NCBI GenBank assembly: GCA_052033935.1
Contig: JBPOJE010000104.1
Span: 1 to 28,644, forward strand
Direction: 5' to 3'
DNA from: JAGVUD01 sp052033935
GTDB lineage: Bacteria; Armatimonadota; UBA5829; DSUL01
DNA length: 28,644 bases
Made by a program: the position numbers and the translations under genes. Each line of letters opens with the position of its first letter. Positions within the stretch are counted from its first letter, which is position 1. This document shows, piece after piece, positions 1-7,598 of the stretch. The notes beneath the pieces are model-generated. The model worked only from the letters and a program-made list of their open reading frames with translations, was not told the origin of the DNA and did not search any database.

Positions 1-70
1 TTGCGGCGCCGCCCGAAAACTTCACCACGGGAGTTCAACTACTGTGACATCACGCACCACTACAGGCTAT

Positions 71-79
71 GGGAGAGGA
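71..79 (+). promoter_or_regulatory. ribosome binding site for the methyltransferase
   Basis: The purine-rich GGGAGAGGA stands 8 nt before the GTG at 88. It favours that start over the in-frame TTG at base 1, in agreement with the usual N-terminus of EcoRI-type methylases. Confidence 0.5.
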
Positions 80-87
80 AGCTACCA

Positions 88-1320
88 GTGAACGCAGATC
101 CTCCACCAGCAAACCGGACGCTCTCCAGCGCGAAGGCGGCCAGACAGGACGAGTTCTACACCCAGTACGGCGACATCCAGAAAGAGGTCGAAGCCTATCT
201 CGAGTTCGACCCCGACACGTTCCGCGGCAAGGTCGTTTACTGCAACTGCGACGACCCGTTCGAGAGCAACTTCTTCAAGTACTTCGCCGCCAACTTCAAC
301 AAGCTCGGCCTCAAGAAGCTCGTCACCACCAGCTACGACGGCTCGCCCATCGCTGGCCAGGGCACCCTGTTCCCGGAATACAACGAGGGCAATGGCGAGC
401 GCCGGAAGCCCAAAGCGCTCGCCTTCGAGATTGAGCAAGTGAAGGATGTCACCGGCGACGGCGCGACGGGGATCGAAGACGTCAGGCTCTTTCTGGAGCA
501 GAACCCCCACACCCGCACGCCTCTTGCTGGCGGCGGCGACTTCCGCAGCCCCGAGTGCATCGCGCGCCTGAAAGAGGCGGACATCGTGGTCACAAACCCG
601 CCCTTCTCTTTGTTCCGCGAGTACGTCGCACAGCTCGTGGAGCACGGCAAGAAGTTCCTCATCATCGGCCCCAAGAACGCGATCACCTACAAGGAAATCT
701 TCCCGCTCATCAAGGACACACAGTTATGGCTCGGTGCGGGATTTGCCAATGGGAACGCGTACTTCAGCATTCCTGCCGACAGGGCGCGGGAGTTTGCTGA
801 CGGCGTTTATGACGAGAACACGGGACTCGTCAAGTTTCGCAACGTCGGCTGGTTCACGAACCTCGACCATGGGCGCCGCCACCAGGAGCTGCCCCTCATG
901 ACCATGGCGGACAACCTGAAGTTCAGCAAGCACAAGGAGATCAAGGGCAAGGCGGCGTACGACCGCTACGACAACTACGACGCGATCGAGGTGCCGTTCA
1001 CCGACGCGATTCCCAGCGACTACGATGGCGTCATGGGCGTCCCGATCACCTTCCTCGACAAATACAACCCGGAACAGTTTGAGATTGTTGGGATCACGAA
1101 GACCTGGGATGGCGGCGCATGCAAGACCTATCCAATGCAGACGCAGATCAGCAAAGACGGAAGCACGTCGCTGGTGTCTAAACTCAATGACGGCCCGGCG
1201 ATAAAGGTGAGCGATCCGCCGATGGGTCAGACCTACTACAGGGTAGGCACGGATAGCTTCATTCAGCTTTATGCGAGGGTTTTAATCCGCCACCGTATCA
1301 CAAATTGGATGGAAGAATGA
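88..1320 (+). CDS. EcoRI-family adenine-specific DNA methyltransferase
   Basis: Probable SAM-dependent N6-adenine DNA methyltransferase of the EcoRI methylase family, the modification half of a restriction-like pair. From the GTG at 88, which follows GGGAGAGGA with 8 nt spacing, the protein is 410 aa. Its start then matches family N-termini: a short basic leader followed by DEFYTQYGDI (about residues 21-30). A conserved VYCNCDDP block follows (about 50-57), then the amino-methyltransferase motif DIVVTNPPF (about 165-173), where NPPF is the catalytic motif IV. The frame is open to base 1, so an upstream start or a gene truncated by the window edge cannot be excluded. The stop codon lies 1 bp before the DUF262-HNH gene, so the two are surely co-transcribed. 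Target specificity cannot be read from the sequence. Confidence 0.9.
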   Translation: MNADPPPANRTLSSAKAARQDEFYTQYGDIQKEVEAYLEFDPDTFRGKVVYCNCDDPFESNFFKYFAANFNKLGLKKLVTTSYDGSPIAGQGTLFPEYNEGNGERRKPKALAFEIEQVKDVTGDGATGIEDVRLFLEQNPHTRTPLAGGGDFRSPECIARLKEADIVVTNPPFSLFREYVAQLVEHGKKFLIIGPKNAITYKEIFPLIKDTQLWLGAGFANGNAYFSIPADRAREFADGVYDENTGLVKFRNVGWFTNLDHGRRHQELPLMTMADNLKFSKHKEIKGKAAYDRYDNYDAIEVPFTDAIPSDYDGVMGVPITFLDKYNPEQFEIVGITKTWDGGACKTYPMQTQISKDGSTSLVSKLNDGPAIKVSDPPMGQTYYRVGTDSFIQLYARVLIRHRITNWMEE

Positions 1321-1321
1321 C

Positions 1322-2488
1322 ATGAATACTGTACTGAGAACCGACATCAACGTCGCTGACATCTGTCAAGGGTTTGTGTACAACCAGTTGGAGGGCAAGG
1401 GGCTGTTCGGGCTGGGCGGAAAGCTCACCATCCAGCCGGAGTACCAGCGCAACTACATCTATGCGGACAGCGGCGGCAAGAAAGAGCAAGCAGTTATCGA
1501 ATCGCTGCTCAAGGGCTATCCTCTGGGGCTGATCTACTTCAACAAAGTCGCCGACGACAGGTTCGAGGTGCTGGACGGCCAGCAGCGGATTACCAGCATC
1601 GGACGGTTCGTCACGAACAAGTTCGCGATCATGGATAACGGCAATCCGAAGTATTTCGACAGCCTGCCCGCCGACCAGAAAGCCAGGATTCGGGACTCGA
1701 AGTTGCTGATCTACGAATGCGAGGGCACGGAGACCGACATTAAGAAGTGGTTTGAGACGATCAACATCGCAGGTGTGCCGCTCAACGACCAGGAGCTCTT
1801 GAACGCCATCTACTCCGGGCCATTCGTGACGCTTGCGAAGGCCGAGTTCAGCAACAGCCAGAACGCGAATATCCAGAAGTGGAGCGCGTACATCAAGGCC
1901 GAAGTAAACCGGCAGGGGTATTTGGAGCGGGCGCTGGACTGGGTGAGCAAGGGCGATATCGGCGGCGACATGAGCCAGCATCGCTACGACAACAACATCA
2001 CCGAGCTAAAGAGCTACTTCGACACCGTGCTCGACTGGGTTTCCACCGTTTTCAGCGACGTTCTGAAAGAGATGCAGGGCCTGGAGTGGGGCAGGCTGTA
2101 CGAGGAGCATCAAGGCACGTCCTACAATCCGAAGAAGATGTCGGAGGATGTGAACCGGCTCGCGGCCGACGACTACGTGAAGAACCGCAGAGGAATTTTC
2201 GAGTTTCTGCTGGGCGGCGCGGTTGATACGAAGTTGCTGGAGGTCAGGGTATTCGAGACTCCGGTAAAGCGGGCCGCATACGCCCGGCAGACACAGGCAG
2301 CCGAGGCCAACGGCGAGTCCAACTGCCCGCTCTGCGCCATCGGGCCCGCCGCGAACAAGAGCAGAATCTACAGGTTCGCGGAAATGGACGCGGACCACGT
2401 TTCGGCGTGGAGCAAGGGCGGCGCAAGCACAGCAGAAAACTGCCAGATGCTCTGTATTACGCACAACAGGGCGAAGGGGAACCGGTAG
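1322..2488 (+). CDS. DUF262 domain protein with C-terminal HNH endonuclease
   Basis: A 388-aa protein with an N-terminal DUF262 (GmrS/ParB-like) domain and a C-terminal HNH nuclease. DUF262 is marked by PEYQRNY (39-45) and by DGQQR (85-89), the nucleotide-handling motif of GmrSD, BrxU and SspE. The C-terminus has a CPLC zinc pair (335-338), the DADH catalytic segment (356-359), an Asn at 373 and CxxHN (378-382), a complete HNH/beta-beta-alpha-metal site. The known families use the DUF262 domain to bind or hydrolyse nucleotides and license cleavage. Because the gene starts 1 bp after the methyltransferase stop, I infer it is the restriction partner, cutting DNA according to its methylation state. 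Whether methylation blocks or triggers cutting is not visible. It could also be a modification-dependent nuclease. Confidence 0.88.
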   Translation: MNTVLRTDINVADICQGFVYNQLEGKGLFGLGGKLTIQPEYQRNYIYADSGGKKEQAVIESLLKGYPLGLIYFNKVADDRFEVLDGQQRITSIGRFVTNKFAIMDNGNPKYFDSLPADQKARIRDSKLLIYECEGTETDIKKWFETINIAGVPLNDQELLNAIYSGPFVTLAKAEFSNSQNANIQKWSAYIKAEVNRQGYLERALDWVSKGDIGGDMSQHRYDNNITELKSYFDTVLDWVSTVFSDVLKEMQGLEWGRLYEEHQGTSYNPKKMSEDVNRLAADDYVKNRRGIFEFLLGGAVDTKLLEVRVFETPVKRAAYARQTQAAEANGESNCPLCAIGPAANKSRIYRFAEMDADHVSAWSKGGASTAENCQMLCITHNRAKGNR

Positions 2489-2497
2489 CGACACCAC

Positions 2498-2569
2498 ACG
2501 TCATGCCGGACTTGATCCGGCATCCAGAAGGCTGACGCGGGGGGTCCTGAATCGAGTTCAGGACGACGT
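2498..2569. repeat. 72-bp palindromic mini-repeat with imperfect terminal inverted repeats
   Basis: The element starts ACGTC and ends GACGT. Its outer 18 nt (2498-2515 against 2552-2569) are imperfect inverted repeats, 13 of 18 matching by hand. Each end is itself a hairpin: ATGCCGGA/TCCGGCAT (2503-2510/2516-2523) and GTCCTGAA/TTCAGGAC (2544-2551/2557-2564), both with 8-bp stems and 5-nt loops. It looks like one of the short interspersed palindromes (REP/MITE type) scattered through many genomes. It lies between the stop codons of the convergent nuclease and nitroreductase genes and might also help termination. Confidence 0.65.
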
Positions 2570-2598
2570 GGTACGGTTCATGACGACGACGTAGCAGG

Positions 2599-2628
2599 AC
2601 GTCATGCCGGGACTTCGAGACGCCGAAG
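2599..2628. repeat. partial second copy of the palindromic repeat
   Basis: The 12-nt start of the 2498 element, ACGTCATGCCGG, recurs exactly at 2599-2610. A small hairpin CTTCG/CGAAG (2613-2617/2624-2628) follows instead of the original stem. It is probably a degraded copy. Confidence 0.4.
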
Positions 2629-2641
2629 CAGGCGTTGACGG

Positions 2642-3214
2642 CTACCCGGTTGCGATTATGATTTCGTCGAGGGTGCGCTTGGGGACATGGTGCACGCCGC
2701 CGGAATCGCGCCAGTAGCGGATGTTTCCGTCTTTGACATCGTCCAGCACGACGGTTTCGGCGGGGTAGCCGAGAGCCAGCACTAGAAGGATCTGATAACG
2801 CTCCGAGAGCCCCAAAGCTTCGGCCAGCTTCGGCCTGTCCACCGAACCGATCATGCAGCCCCGCAGGCCCTTCTCCACCGCCCCCAGCATGATGCTCTGC
2901 GCAGCGATACCGTGGTCGCACCCGAAGTTCTTCGCAATCTCCGTGTCGCCCAGGATGACGATGTACGCCGCCGGACGCTCGCCCGGAGCGGGGCCGTTCC
3001 AATCCGCCAGATAGCCCGCCCACGCAAGCGTGGGGAATACCTTCTGGTTCAGTTCGGCGCTGGACGATAGCACATACTTGAGCGGCTGAAGGTTGGCGGC
3101 GGACGGCGAAAGCCGCGCCAGATCTACCAGTTCGCGCAGAAGCCCCGCCTCGACGGGCCTGTCCTGGTGAAACCTGCGATAGCTCCTGTTCGCCTCTACT
3201 GTGTCGTGAATCAT
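2642..3214 (-). CDS. nitroreductase family protein (FMN-dependent)
   Basis: A 190-aa flavoprotein of the nitroreductase fold, expected to be a cytosolic FMN-dependent NAD(P)H oxidoreductase; the substrate is not predictable. Family marks are the N-terminal RSYRRF (10-15), whose arginines contact FMN phosphate, SPSAANLQP (36-44), the central helix AAQSIMLGAVEKGLRGC, and a C-terminal YWRD...HHVPKRTLDEII segment common to short clostridial-type members. The length is normal for the single-domain group. The only in-frame ATG is at 3214. A GGGGAGG lies 15 nt upstream, farther than ideal. It is the third gene of the minus-strand group behind two exported proteins, with no obvious functional link to them. 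Confidence 0.88.
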   Translation of the reverse strand: MIHDTVEANRSYRRFHQDRPVEAGLLRELVDLARLSPSAANLQPLKYVLSSSAELNQKVFPTLAWAGYLADWNGPAPGERPAAYIVILGDTEIAKNFGCDHGIAAQSIMLGAVEKGLRGCMIGSVDRPKLAEALGLSERYQILLVLALGYPAETVVLDDVKDGNIRYWRDSGGVHHVPKRTLDEIIIATG

Positions 3215-3268
3215 GCGGCTATGCTGCTGCCTCCCCGGCCGCCCGATGGCAGCGCGGACGCGCGAATC

Positions 3269-4051
3269 TCAGCCTTTCTTCGCGGGCTTCTCGTCGGTGA
3301 TGTCCTCGATAATCGGGATGACCGGAGCGACCTTCTCCGGCTCCTTCTTCGGCTCAGGCTTCTTCGGCTCGGCCTTTTTGGCCTCAGGCGCCTTCTGAGT
3401 CTCGGCGGGCTTCGGAGCCTCGACAGCAGGCGCGGGCGCCGGCGCTGGAACAACTATCACCGCGGGCACAGCCGCCGCAATCGCCGTATCCCATCGCACG
3501 GCCGCCTTGAAGTCCTGCCCGGCCGGAAGCTCAACATGGTTGCCCTTCACAAACATCCCGCCGACAAGCCCCACTGGTCCGAGCAGCGCCGCGCCGCCAA
3601 CCGTGGCGCCCGCGGCATAGCCCATGGACTCTTCTTTGCGCGTTTCCTTCGACCACGGCCCGAGCGCAACAGCAGTACCGTCCACGGCCTGCACCGCGCC
3701 GAACTCGAAACTCAGCCGGGCGCTGCGCCCCCAGTTCCTGGGCCCGCGCACTTCGGTGATGGTCGCTGTCGTGGTCTCGTCTTTTCTGATAATGAGCCTA
3801 GTGCCGAGATAAACGCTGTCCGACACCCGCAGATTCACAACATCCCCCGGCTTCGCGTCGCGCGTGGAGACAGGGGCGGTAAGCCGAAGCTGCACCAGCG
3901 TTCCCGCGGGCAGGTTTATGTGTGTGGAAGCGGTGGTCGCGGTGACGGTAACGGCCTGGGCGGCTCCGCCAGAGCCAGCATCCGCCAGCGCCCCACCCGT
4001 CAACAGCCCCAACGCAATGATCACTGCAGCCATCCTGGTCAGCATTTTCAT
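3269..4051 (-). CDS. exported protein with Pro/Lys/Glu-rich C-terminal tail, function unknown
   Basis: 260 aa. A Sec signal peptide is clear (basic MKMLTR, a hydrophobic core to about 20, cleavage near ALADA at 21-25). Residues 46-135 form a beta-rich module of the type LPAGTLVQLRL...AKPGDVVNLRV...GTRLIIRKD, resembling small envelope modules seen in secreted acidobacterial and related proteins. Residues 144-168 are glycine-rich and hydrophobic, a possible membrane-inserting or glycine-zipper segment. A Pro/Ala stretch (197-212) and a PEPKK-type tail (213-260) suggest a wall- or periplasm-spanning spacer. The ATG follows AAAGGGAG at 8 nt. The gene lies 25 bp after the 175-aa gene, so they are probably co-transcribed. 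No enzymatic motif was seen. Confidence 0.75.
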   Translation of the reverse strand: MKMLTRMAAVIIALGLLTGGALADAGSGGAAQAVTVTATTASTHINLPAGTLVQLRLTAPVSTRDAKPGDVVNLRVSDSVYLGTRLIIRKDETTTATITEVRGPRNWGRSARLSFEFGAVQAVDGTAVALGPWSKETRKEESMGYAAGATVGGAALLGPVGLVGGMFVKGNHVELPAGQDFKAAVRWDTAIAAAVPAVIVVPAPAPAPAVEAPKPAETQKAPEAKKAEPKKPEPKKEPEKVAPVIPIIEDITDEKPAKKG

Positions 4052-4076
4052 TCGTGAACTCCCTTTCTACGTCCGG

Positions 4077-4604
4077 CTAAGCCGGTAACAGTCTATCAGA
4101 CTCGAGCACTTTCAGCAGCGCGGGGACGTCCACCACGCCCTGAAGCCGCGCCACCTGAACGCGCACTTTCGAGCTATCCGCGGGCTGGTCGCGGACAATC
4201 GCCATCCGCAGCCCGAACAGCCCGTTTCCTTTCGGGCCGCTCCACACCAGAGTCACCGAACCCGCGCGGTCATACTGCTTGAAAACGCGGGTCATTCCCC
4301 CGGCCTGAGGGATTCGGCCGTAGAAGCCGATGACCTGTTGCTGATCAACGGGGCACTCGACGAGCATTTGGAGCATCTGGATGTCCGTCACGCCCTCCAG
4401 CGCGCAGGCGGTCGGAGAGGCGGACGCCTCAACGGAGAGCGATTCGACGAGGAAGGGCAACAGATCCTCGCTCGTGAGCAGCGCTTCCATCTCGACCTGT
4501 GCGCCCGGGTAGTAGGGGATGGACGGCGACTCGCCCGCGCCAGCCGGCGCGGCCATGGTCAGCGCCACCAAAACACAAAGCCCCCACCCGCATCTTGTTA
4601 TCAA
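4077..4604 (-). CDS. small exported protein, function unknown
   Basis: I place the start at the TTG at 4604, giving 175 aa, because a near-perfect Shine-Dalgarno GGGAGGTGAT stands just upstream and the resulting N-terminus (MITRCGWGLC, then VLVALTMAAP and AGAGES) is a good signal peptide. An ATG farther upstream (4667) in the same frame would add 21 polar residues before the signal and has no such ribosome site. The mature part begins SIPYYPGAQVEMEALLTSED and has a central segment with FKQYDRAG and VWSGPKGNGLFGL. I do not recognise the family. The 3' end is 25 bp from the next exported-protein gene, suggesting a joint envelope role. Confidence 0.7.
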   Translation of the reverse strand: MITRCGWGLCVLVALTMAAPAGAGESPSIPYYPGAQVEMEALLTSEDLLPFLVESLSVEASASPTACALEGVTDIQMLQMLVECPVDQQQVIGFYGRIPQAGGMTRVFKQYDRAGSVTLVWSGPKGNGLFGLRMAIVRDQPADSSKVRVQVARLQGVVDVPALLKVLESDRLLPA

Positions 4605-4610
4605 GGGTTG

Positions 4611-4620
4611 ATCACCTCCC
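4611..4620 (-). promoter_or_regulatory. strong Shine-Dalgarno deciding a TTG start
   Basis: On the minus strand GGGAGGTGAT ends 6 nt before the TTG at 4604. It is the best ribosome site in this part of the window and fixes the start of the small exported protein. Confidence 0.7.
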
Positions 4621-4659
4621 TCGAACAGCACGCCGGGAAAACCCTCCGGCCGTCCATCA

Positions 4660-4687
4660 TGTATCACAGACGCGGCGTCTGTAACAA
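4660..4687 (-). promoter_or_regulatory. candidate promoter with inverted-repeat operator in the spacer
   Basis: On the minus strand TTGTTA (4687-4682) and GATACA (4665-4660) are 16 bp apart. The spacer is occupied by a perfect inverted repeat ACAGACG-CCG-CGTCTGT (4682-4666). This would drive the two exported proteins and perhaps the nitroreductase. The same repeat, 7 bp with a 3-nt loop and 17 bp past the amidohydrolase stop codon, could instead be a weak terminator without a U tract. Confidence 0.4.
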
Positions 4688-4698
4688 GCGGCCGCGCG

Positions 4699-5427
4699 TC
4701 AGGCGCTGGCGAAGGCGCGTTCAGCGTTGGTGGAGAAAAGCTGCCTCTTCTCGAAGTCCTTGAGGCCGGCTTCCTCGACCATGCCCAGCGGCACCGACGG
4801 GTCCACCAGCGGCGCCCCGCTCCCGAACATGATTCGATTCCCGTTCACGACCGGCCACGCCTCGCGGACCTTGTCGGGCGAAATCTCTCCGGTGGTGGAG
4901 AGGTAGATATTCAGATTCTCGCGCGCGGCGGCAAGCGCCGAGCGCCAGTCCCTCCCGCCCATCCCGACCAGCACAACCTTGATCAGCTCGAACTGCTTCG
5001 CGATCTCGGCGGCGGCGTACACGCACTCGCGGTTCGGGGCGCTGATGAGCAGGGGCTTTCCGAAACGGCGATACGCGTTGAGGATGTCGTGGCACTCCGC
5101 TCCGCTGACAGGCGTCTGGTCGTTGCCCCCAATGAGCAGCAGCCCCACGAACTGGCGGTTCGCCATATACTTGCGCACGGACTCGATGGCCTCCGGCGGA
5201 TGGTTCGTGTTGACGACAGCCCACGCGAGCAGCCTGCGCTCGCCCTCTATTTCGCGGGCGAGCCACTCGTTGCCCGCCTCGAAATCGCTCGCGATGGCAA
5301 GGGAACTGGCGGCGATGGCATGGGTGATGCCACGCTCGTCCATGCACTTCAGCAACTGATCGCGCCCGAACGGAGGCGCCAGCGGAGCACCGGACCCGAG
5401 AAGAACAAAAGTATCAATCAGAGCCAA
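4699..5427 (-). CDS. amidohydrolase-2-like TIM-barrel protein lacking metal ligands (second of pair)
   Basis: 242 aa from the TTG at 5427, which follows GGAGGG by 4 nt and aligns the N-terminus with its neighbour (MALIDTFVLLGSG against MPIIDTYTLFGSW). The fold assignment rests on the IDT start, KVVLVGMGGRDW in the middle, NRIMFGSGAPL and the terminal NAERAF, all at positions expected for the Amidohydro_2 family. The hallmark IDxHxH metal motif is replaced by IDTFVL, and the usual Asp after FGS is Gly, so ordinary hydrolysis is doubtful. It overlaps the upstream paralogue by 14 nt and is last in the gltX operon. It could be a structural or binding protein. Confidence 0.72.
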   Translation of the reverse strand: MALIDTFVLLGSGAPLAPPFGRDQLLKCMDERGITHAIAASSLAIASDFEAGNEWLAREIEGERRLLAWAVVNTNHPPEAIESVRKYMANRQFVGLLLIGGNDQTPVSGAECHDILNAYRRFGKPLLISAPNRECVYAAAEIAKQFELIKVVLVGMGGRDWRSALAAARENLNIYLSTTGEISPDKVREAWPVVNGNRIMFGSGAPLVDPSVPLGMVEEAGLKDFEKRQLFSTNAERAFASA

Positions 5428-6151
5428 GGCGCCCTCCAAACACGCGCTTCGCATTACCGTAGAGAATCGCCTCAATCACGTTGTCCGGTAATGAAGAGGT
5501 CTGAACGTACTTCAGAGACCCCTCGATGCTTCCGCGGGGGGCGGTTGATCCGAACAGAATGCGCTCGGCGCCGACGATTCCGGCAAGCTCCGGCAGCAAC
5601 CCGACGTGCGTTATCCCGTCCGTCGAGAGCAACCAGTTCTCCATCTTCGGCAACACCGCCGCGACTTCGGACAGGCAGTCGGGCGTAACATGAACAAGAA
5701 TGAGAGGGACCCGGGCGGCGGTGGGCATCTTTGACAGCCCGGTAATCTGCCCGGTGGAGGTGATGGCCACTGAGACGGGTACCCCCGACGGGGCGAGGGC
5801 TTCGAGACACATCTCGAAAGGAGCATACTGCCCGACCGGCCAGTTGTGCAGTTCCGGGAAAAATCGGACGCAGGCAAACGGCTGCCTGGCGATCTCGGCC
5901 GCCAGTTCCCACGGCTTGATGTACCGGCTGGGGTCGAGCACGGCGGCGGGCACGAATCCGGGCACTTCGGCAAGAACCTTCCGCGTCATCCCCAGAATCC
6001 GGGGATCGGCCTCGAAGACGGCATCGGTCGAATGCGCGATAGCCTTCTCGATGCCGCGCCCTGCGACGGCCCGCTTCAGTTGCTCCAGCGAGAGGTCCGC
6101 GCCGCCCGCCGGCCACGAGCCGAAGAGTGTGTAAGTGTCAATGATTGGCAT
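5414..6151 (-). CDS. amidohydrolase-2-like TIM-barrel protein lacking metal ligands (first of pair)
   Basis: 245 aa. Amidohydrolase-2-like features are the IDTYTLFGSW start (4-13), a strand ending LVHVTPD (152-158), RILFGSTAP (197-205) and the terminal YGNAKRVFGG (231-240), which corresponds to the family's NAxRxF end. The zinc-binding HxH after the first strand is missing (T and L stand in its place) and the catalytic Asp of FGSDxP is Thr. Only one candidate ligand, His154, remains. The ATG at 6151 lies within the last codons of gltX (14-nt overlap), so translation is coupled, and the downstream paralogue overlaps in the same way. It is probably a partner of the second protein. Enzymatic activity is uncertain. 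Confidence 0.72.
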   Translation of the reverse strand: MPIIDTYTLFGSWPAGGADLSLEQLKRAVAGRGIEKAIAHSTDAVFEADPRILGMTRKVLAEVPGFVPAAVLDPSRYIKPWELAAEIARQPFACVRFFPELHNWPVGQYAPFEMCLEALAPSGVPVSVAITSTGQITGLSKMPTAARVPLILVHVTPDCLSEVAAVLPKMENWLLSTDGITHVGLLPELAGIVGAERILFGSTAPRGSIEGSLKYVQTSSLPDNVIEAILYGNAKRVFGGRLGSD

Positions 6152-7559
6152 TTATGTGTTCCGCGTAAGCGCCCGCGCGCCGCAGCTGCGCCGTAACGCG
6201 CTCCCGGCCCATTACGGCAAGCGCGGCGAACAGGCTCGGGCCTACCGTCTGGCCGGTGCACGCAACCCTCACGGGGTGGATGATGCGTCCGCCTGTGCGT
6301 CCCATCTGCTTTCCTACATCCCGGATGACAGCCTCAATGGACTCCTCGCTCCATTCAACCTCCTGTAGCGCACCCGCCAGCGTTTCGAACAACTCGCGCG
6401 CCCCGTCCTCGGCAAACCACTTGCGGCCCTTCTGCTCGTAGTCAAAATCTTCTCTGAAGAAGTAGCCCGCCACGTCGGCGATATCCGGCAGCACCGTCAG
6501 ACGCTCTTTCATCACGCCGCAGACCGCCGCGATGTAGGCGTCATCCACCGGGGCGGATATGAGCCCGCGCGCTTCGAGCACAGGACGGGCGAGCGCCGCC
6601 AGCCGTGCGTCCGGAAGCAGACGCAGGTGCTGCCTGCTGATCCACTCCAGTTTCTGGACGTCAAAGACGGCCGGATGGTTCACCATGCCTTCGATATCGA
6701 ACGCGGCGATCAGCTCTTCGCGGGTCATCACCTCGCGGTCGTCGCGGGGCGACCAGCCGAGAAGCGAAAGGAAGTTCACCAGCGCATCCGGCAGGTAGCC
6801 GCGCTCCACGAATTCGACAAACGAGGTGGCCCCATGCCGCTTCGAAAGCTTCGAGCGGTCGGGCCCCAGGATGAGAGACGGATGCACGAACTTCGGCGGC
6901 TCCCATCCGAACGCCTCGTACAGCCGCACATGCTTGGGCGTGCTCGCAACCCACTCGTCCGACCGGATGACGTGGGTGATCTGCATAAGATGGTCGTCCA
7001 CCACGCTGGCGAACTGATAGGTCGGGAAACCGTCCGCCTTGATCATCACGAAGTCGTCAATCAGAGCGTTGTCGAAGCTGATGTCTCCCCGGACTTCATC
7101 GTGAAACGAGGTTTCGCCACCGAGGGGCATGGCGAAACGAACGACGTGGGGATCGTCCTCGGTGCGCCCGTGCGAGTCCTCGCGGCAGTGCCGGTCATAA
7201 CCTGTGGGCCTGCCAGCCGCCTTCTGCGCCTCGCGCATCTCCGCAAGCCGCCCCGGGCTGCACCAGCACCGGTACGCCCTGCCCTCGTCCACGAGCCGCC
7301 GGGCGTGCTCGCGGTAAATGTCCAGCCGTCCGGACTGAAAGACCGGGCCTTCGTCCCAGTCGAGCCCGAGCCACGTCAGCCCATCTTCGATTTCGGCGAC
7401 CGCGCCCTCAACCAGACGTGAGCGATCGGTGTCCTCGATTCGCAGCAAGAACGACCCGCCGTGCCTCCGCGCGAACAACCACGAGAACACCGCATTGCGC
7501 ACGTTGCCGATATGCATCGAGCCCGTGGGACTCGGAGCAAAACGTGTCCGGGGCGCCAT
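6138..7559 (-). CDS. gltX: glutamyl-tRNA synthetase
   Basis: Class I aminoacyl-tRNA synthetase that charges tRNA-Glu (and tRNA-Gln if it is non-discriminating) in the cytosol. About 473 aa, normal length. The Rossmann core begins TRFAPSPTG with the HIGH-type HIGN (about 16-19). A CxC...YxxxC zinc module lies near 98-125, as in the zinc-containing GluRS group. GFPTYQFASVVDDHLM and HVIRSDEW are typical of GluRS, and KLSKRHG (about 237-243) is the KMSKS loop. The alpha-helical anticodon-binding part follows and ends with the GPSLF...MGRERV segment. ATG 7559 is the likely start; a TTG directly before it (7562) is an alternative nearer to GGAG. The 3' end overlaps the amidohydrolase-like gene by 14 nt. 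Confidence 0.97.
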   Translation of the reverse strand: MAPRTRFAPSPTGSMHIGNVRNAVFSWLFARRHGGSFLLRIEDTDRSRLVEGAVAEIEDGLTWLGLDWDEGPVFQSGRLDIYREHARRLVDEGRAYRCWCSPGRLAEMREAQKAAGRPTGYDRHCREDSHGRTEDDPHVVRFAMPLGGETSFHDEVRGDISFDNALIDDFVMIKADGFPTYQFASVVDDHLMQITHVIRSDEWVASTPKHVRLYEAFGWEPPKFVHPSLILGPDRSKLSKRHGATSFVEFVERGYLPDALVNFLSLLGWSPRDDREVMTREELIAAFDIEGMVNHPAVFDVQKLEWISRQHLRLLPDARLAALARPVLEARGLISAPVDDAYIAAVCGVMKERLTVLPDIADVAGYFFREDFDYEQKGRKWFAEDGARELFETLAGALQEVEWSEESIEAVIRDVGKQMGRTGGRIIHPVRVACTGQTVGPSLFAALAVMGRERVTAQLRRAGAYAEHINANH

Positions 7560-7598
7560 CAACTGTGCCTGTCTCCAAACAGGGTGGCGCGCACGGCC

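Noticed and set aside
3320..3460. Imperfect repeats of CTTCGGC-type units
   Set aside because: They encode the PEPKK/EAKK tail of the exported protein, a coding repeat and not a separate element.
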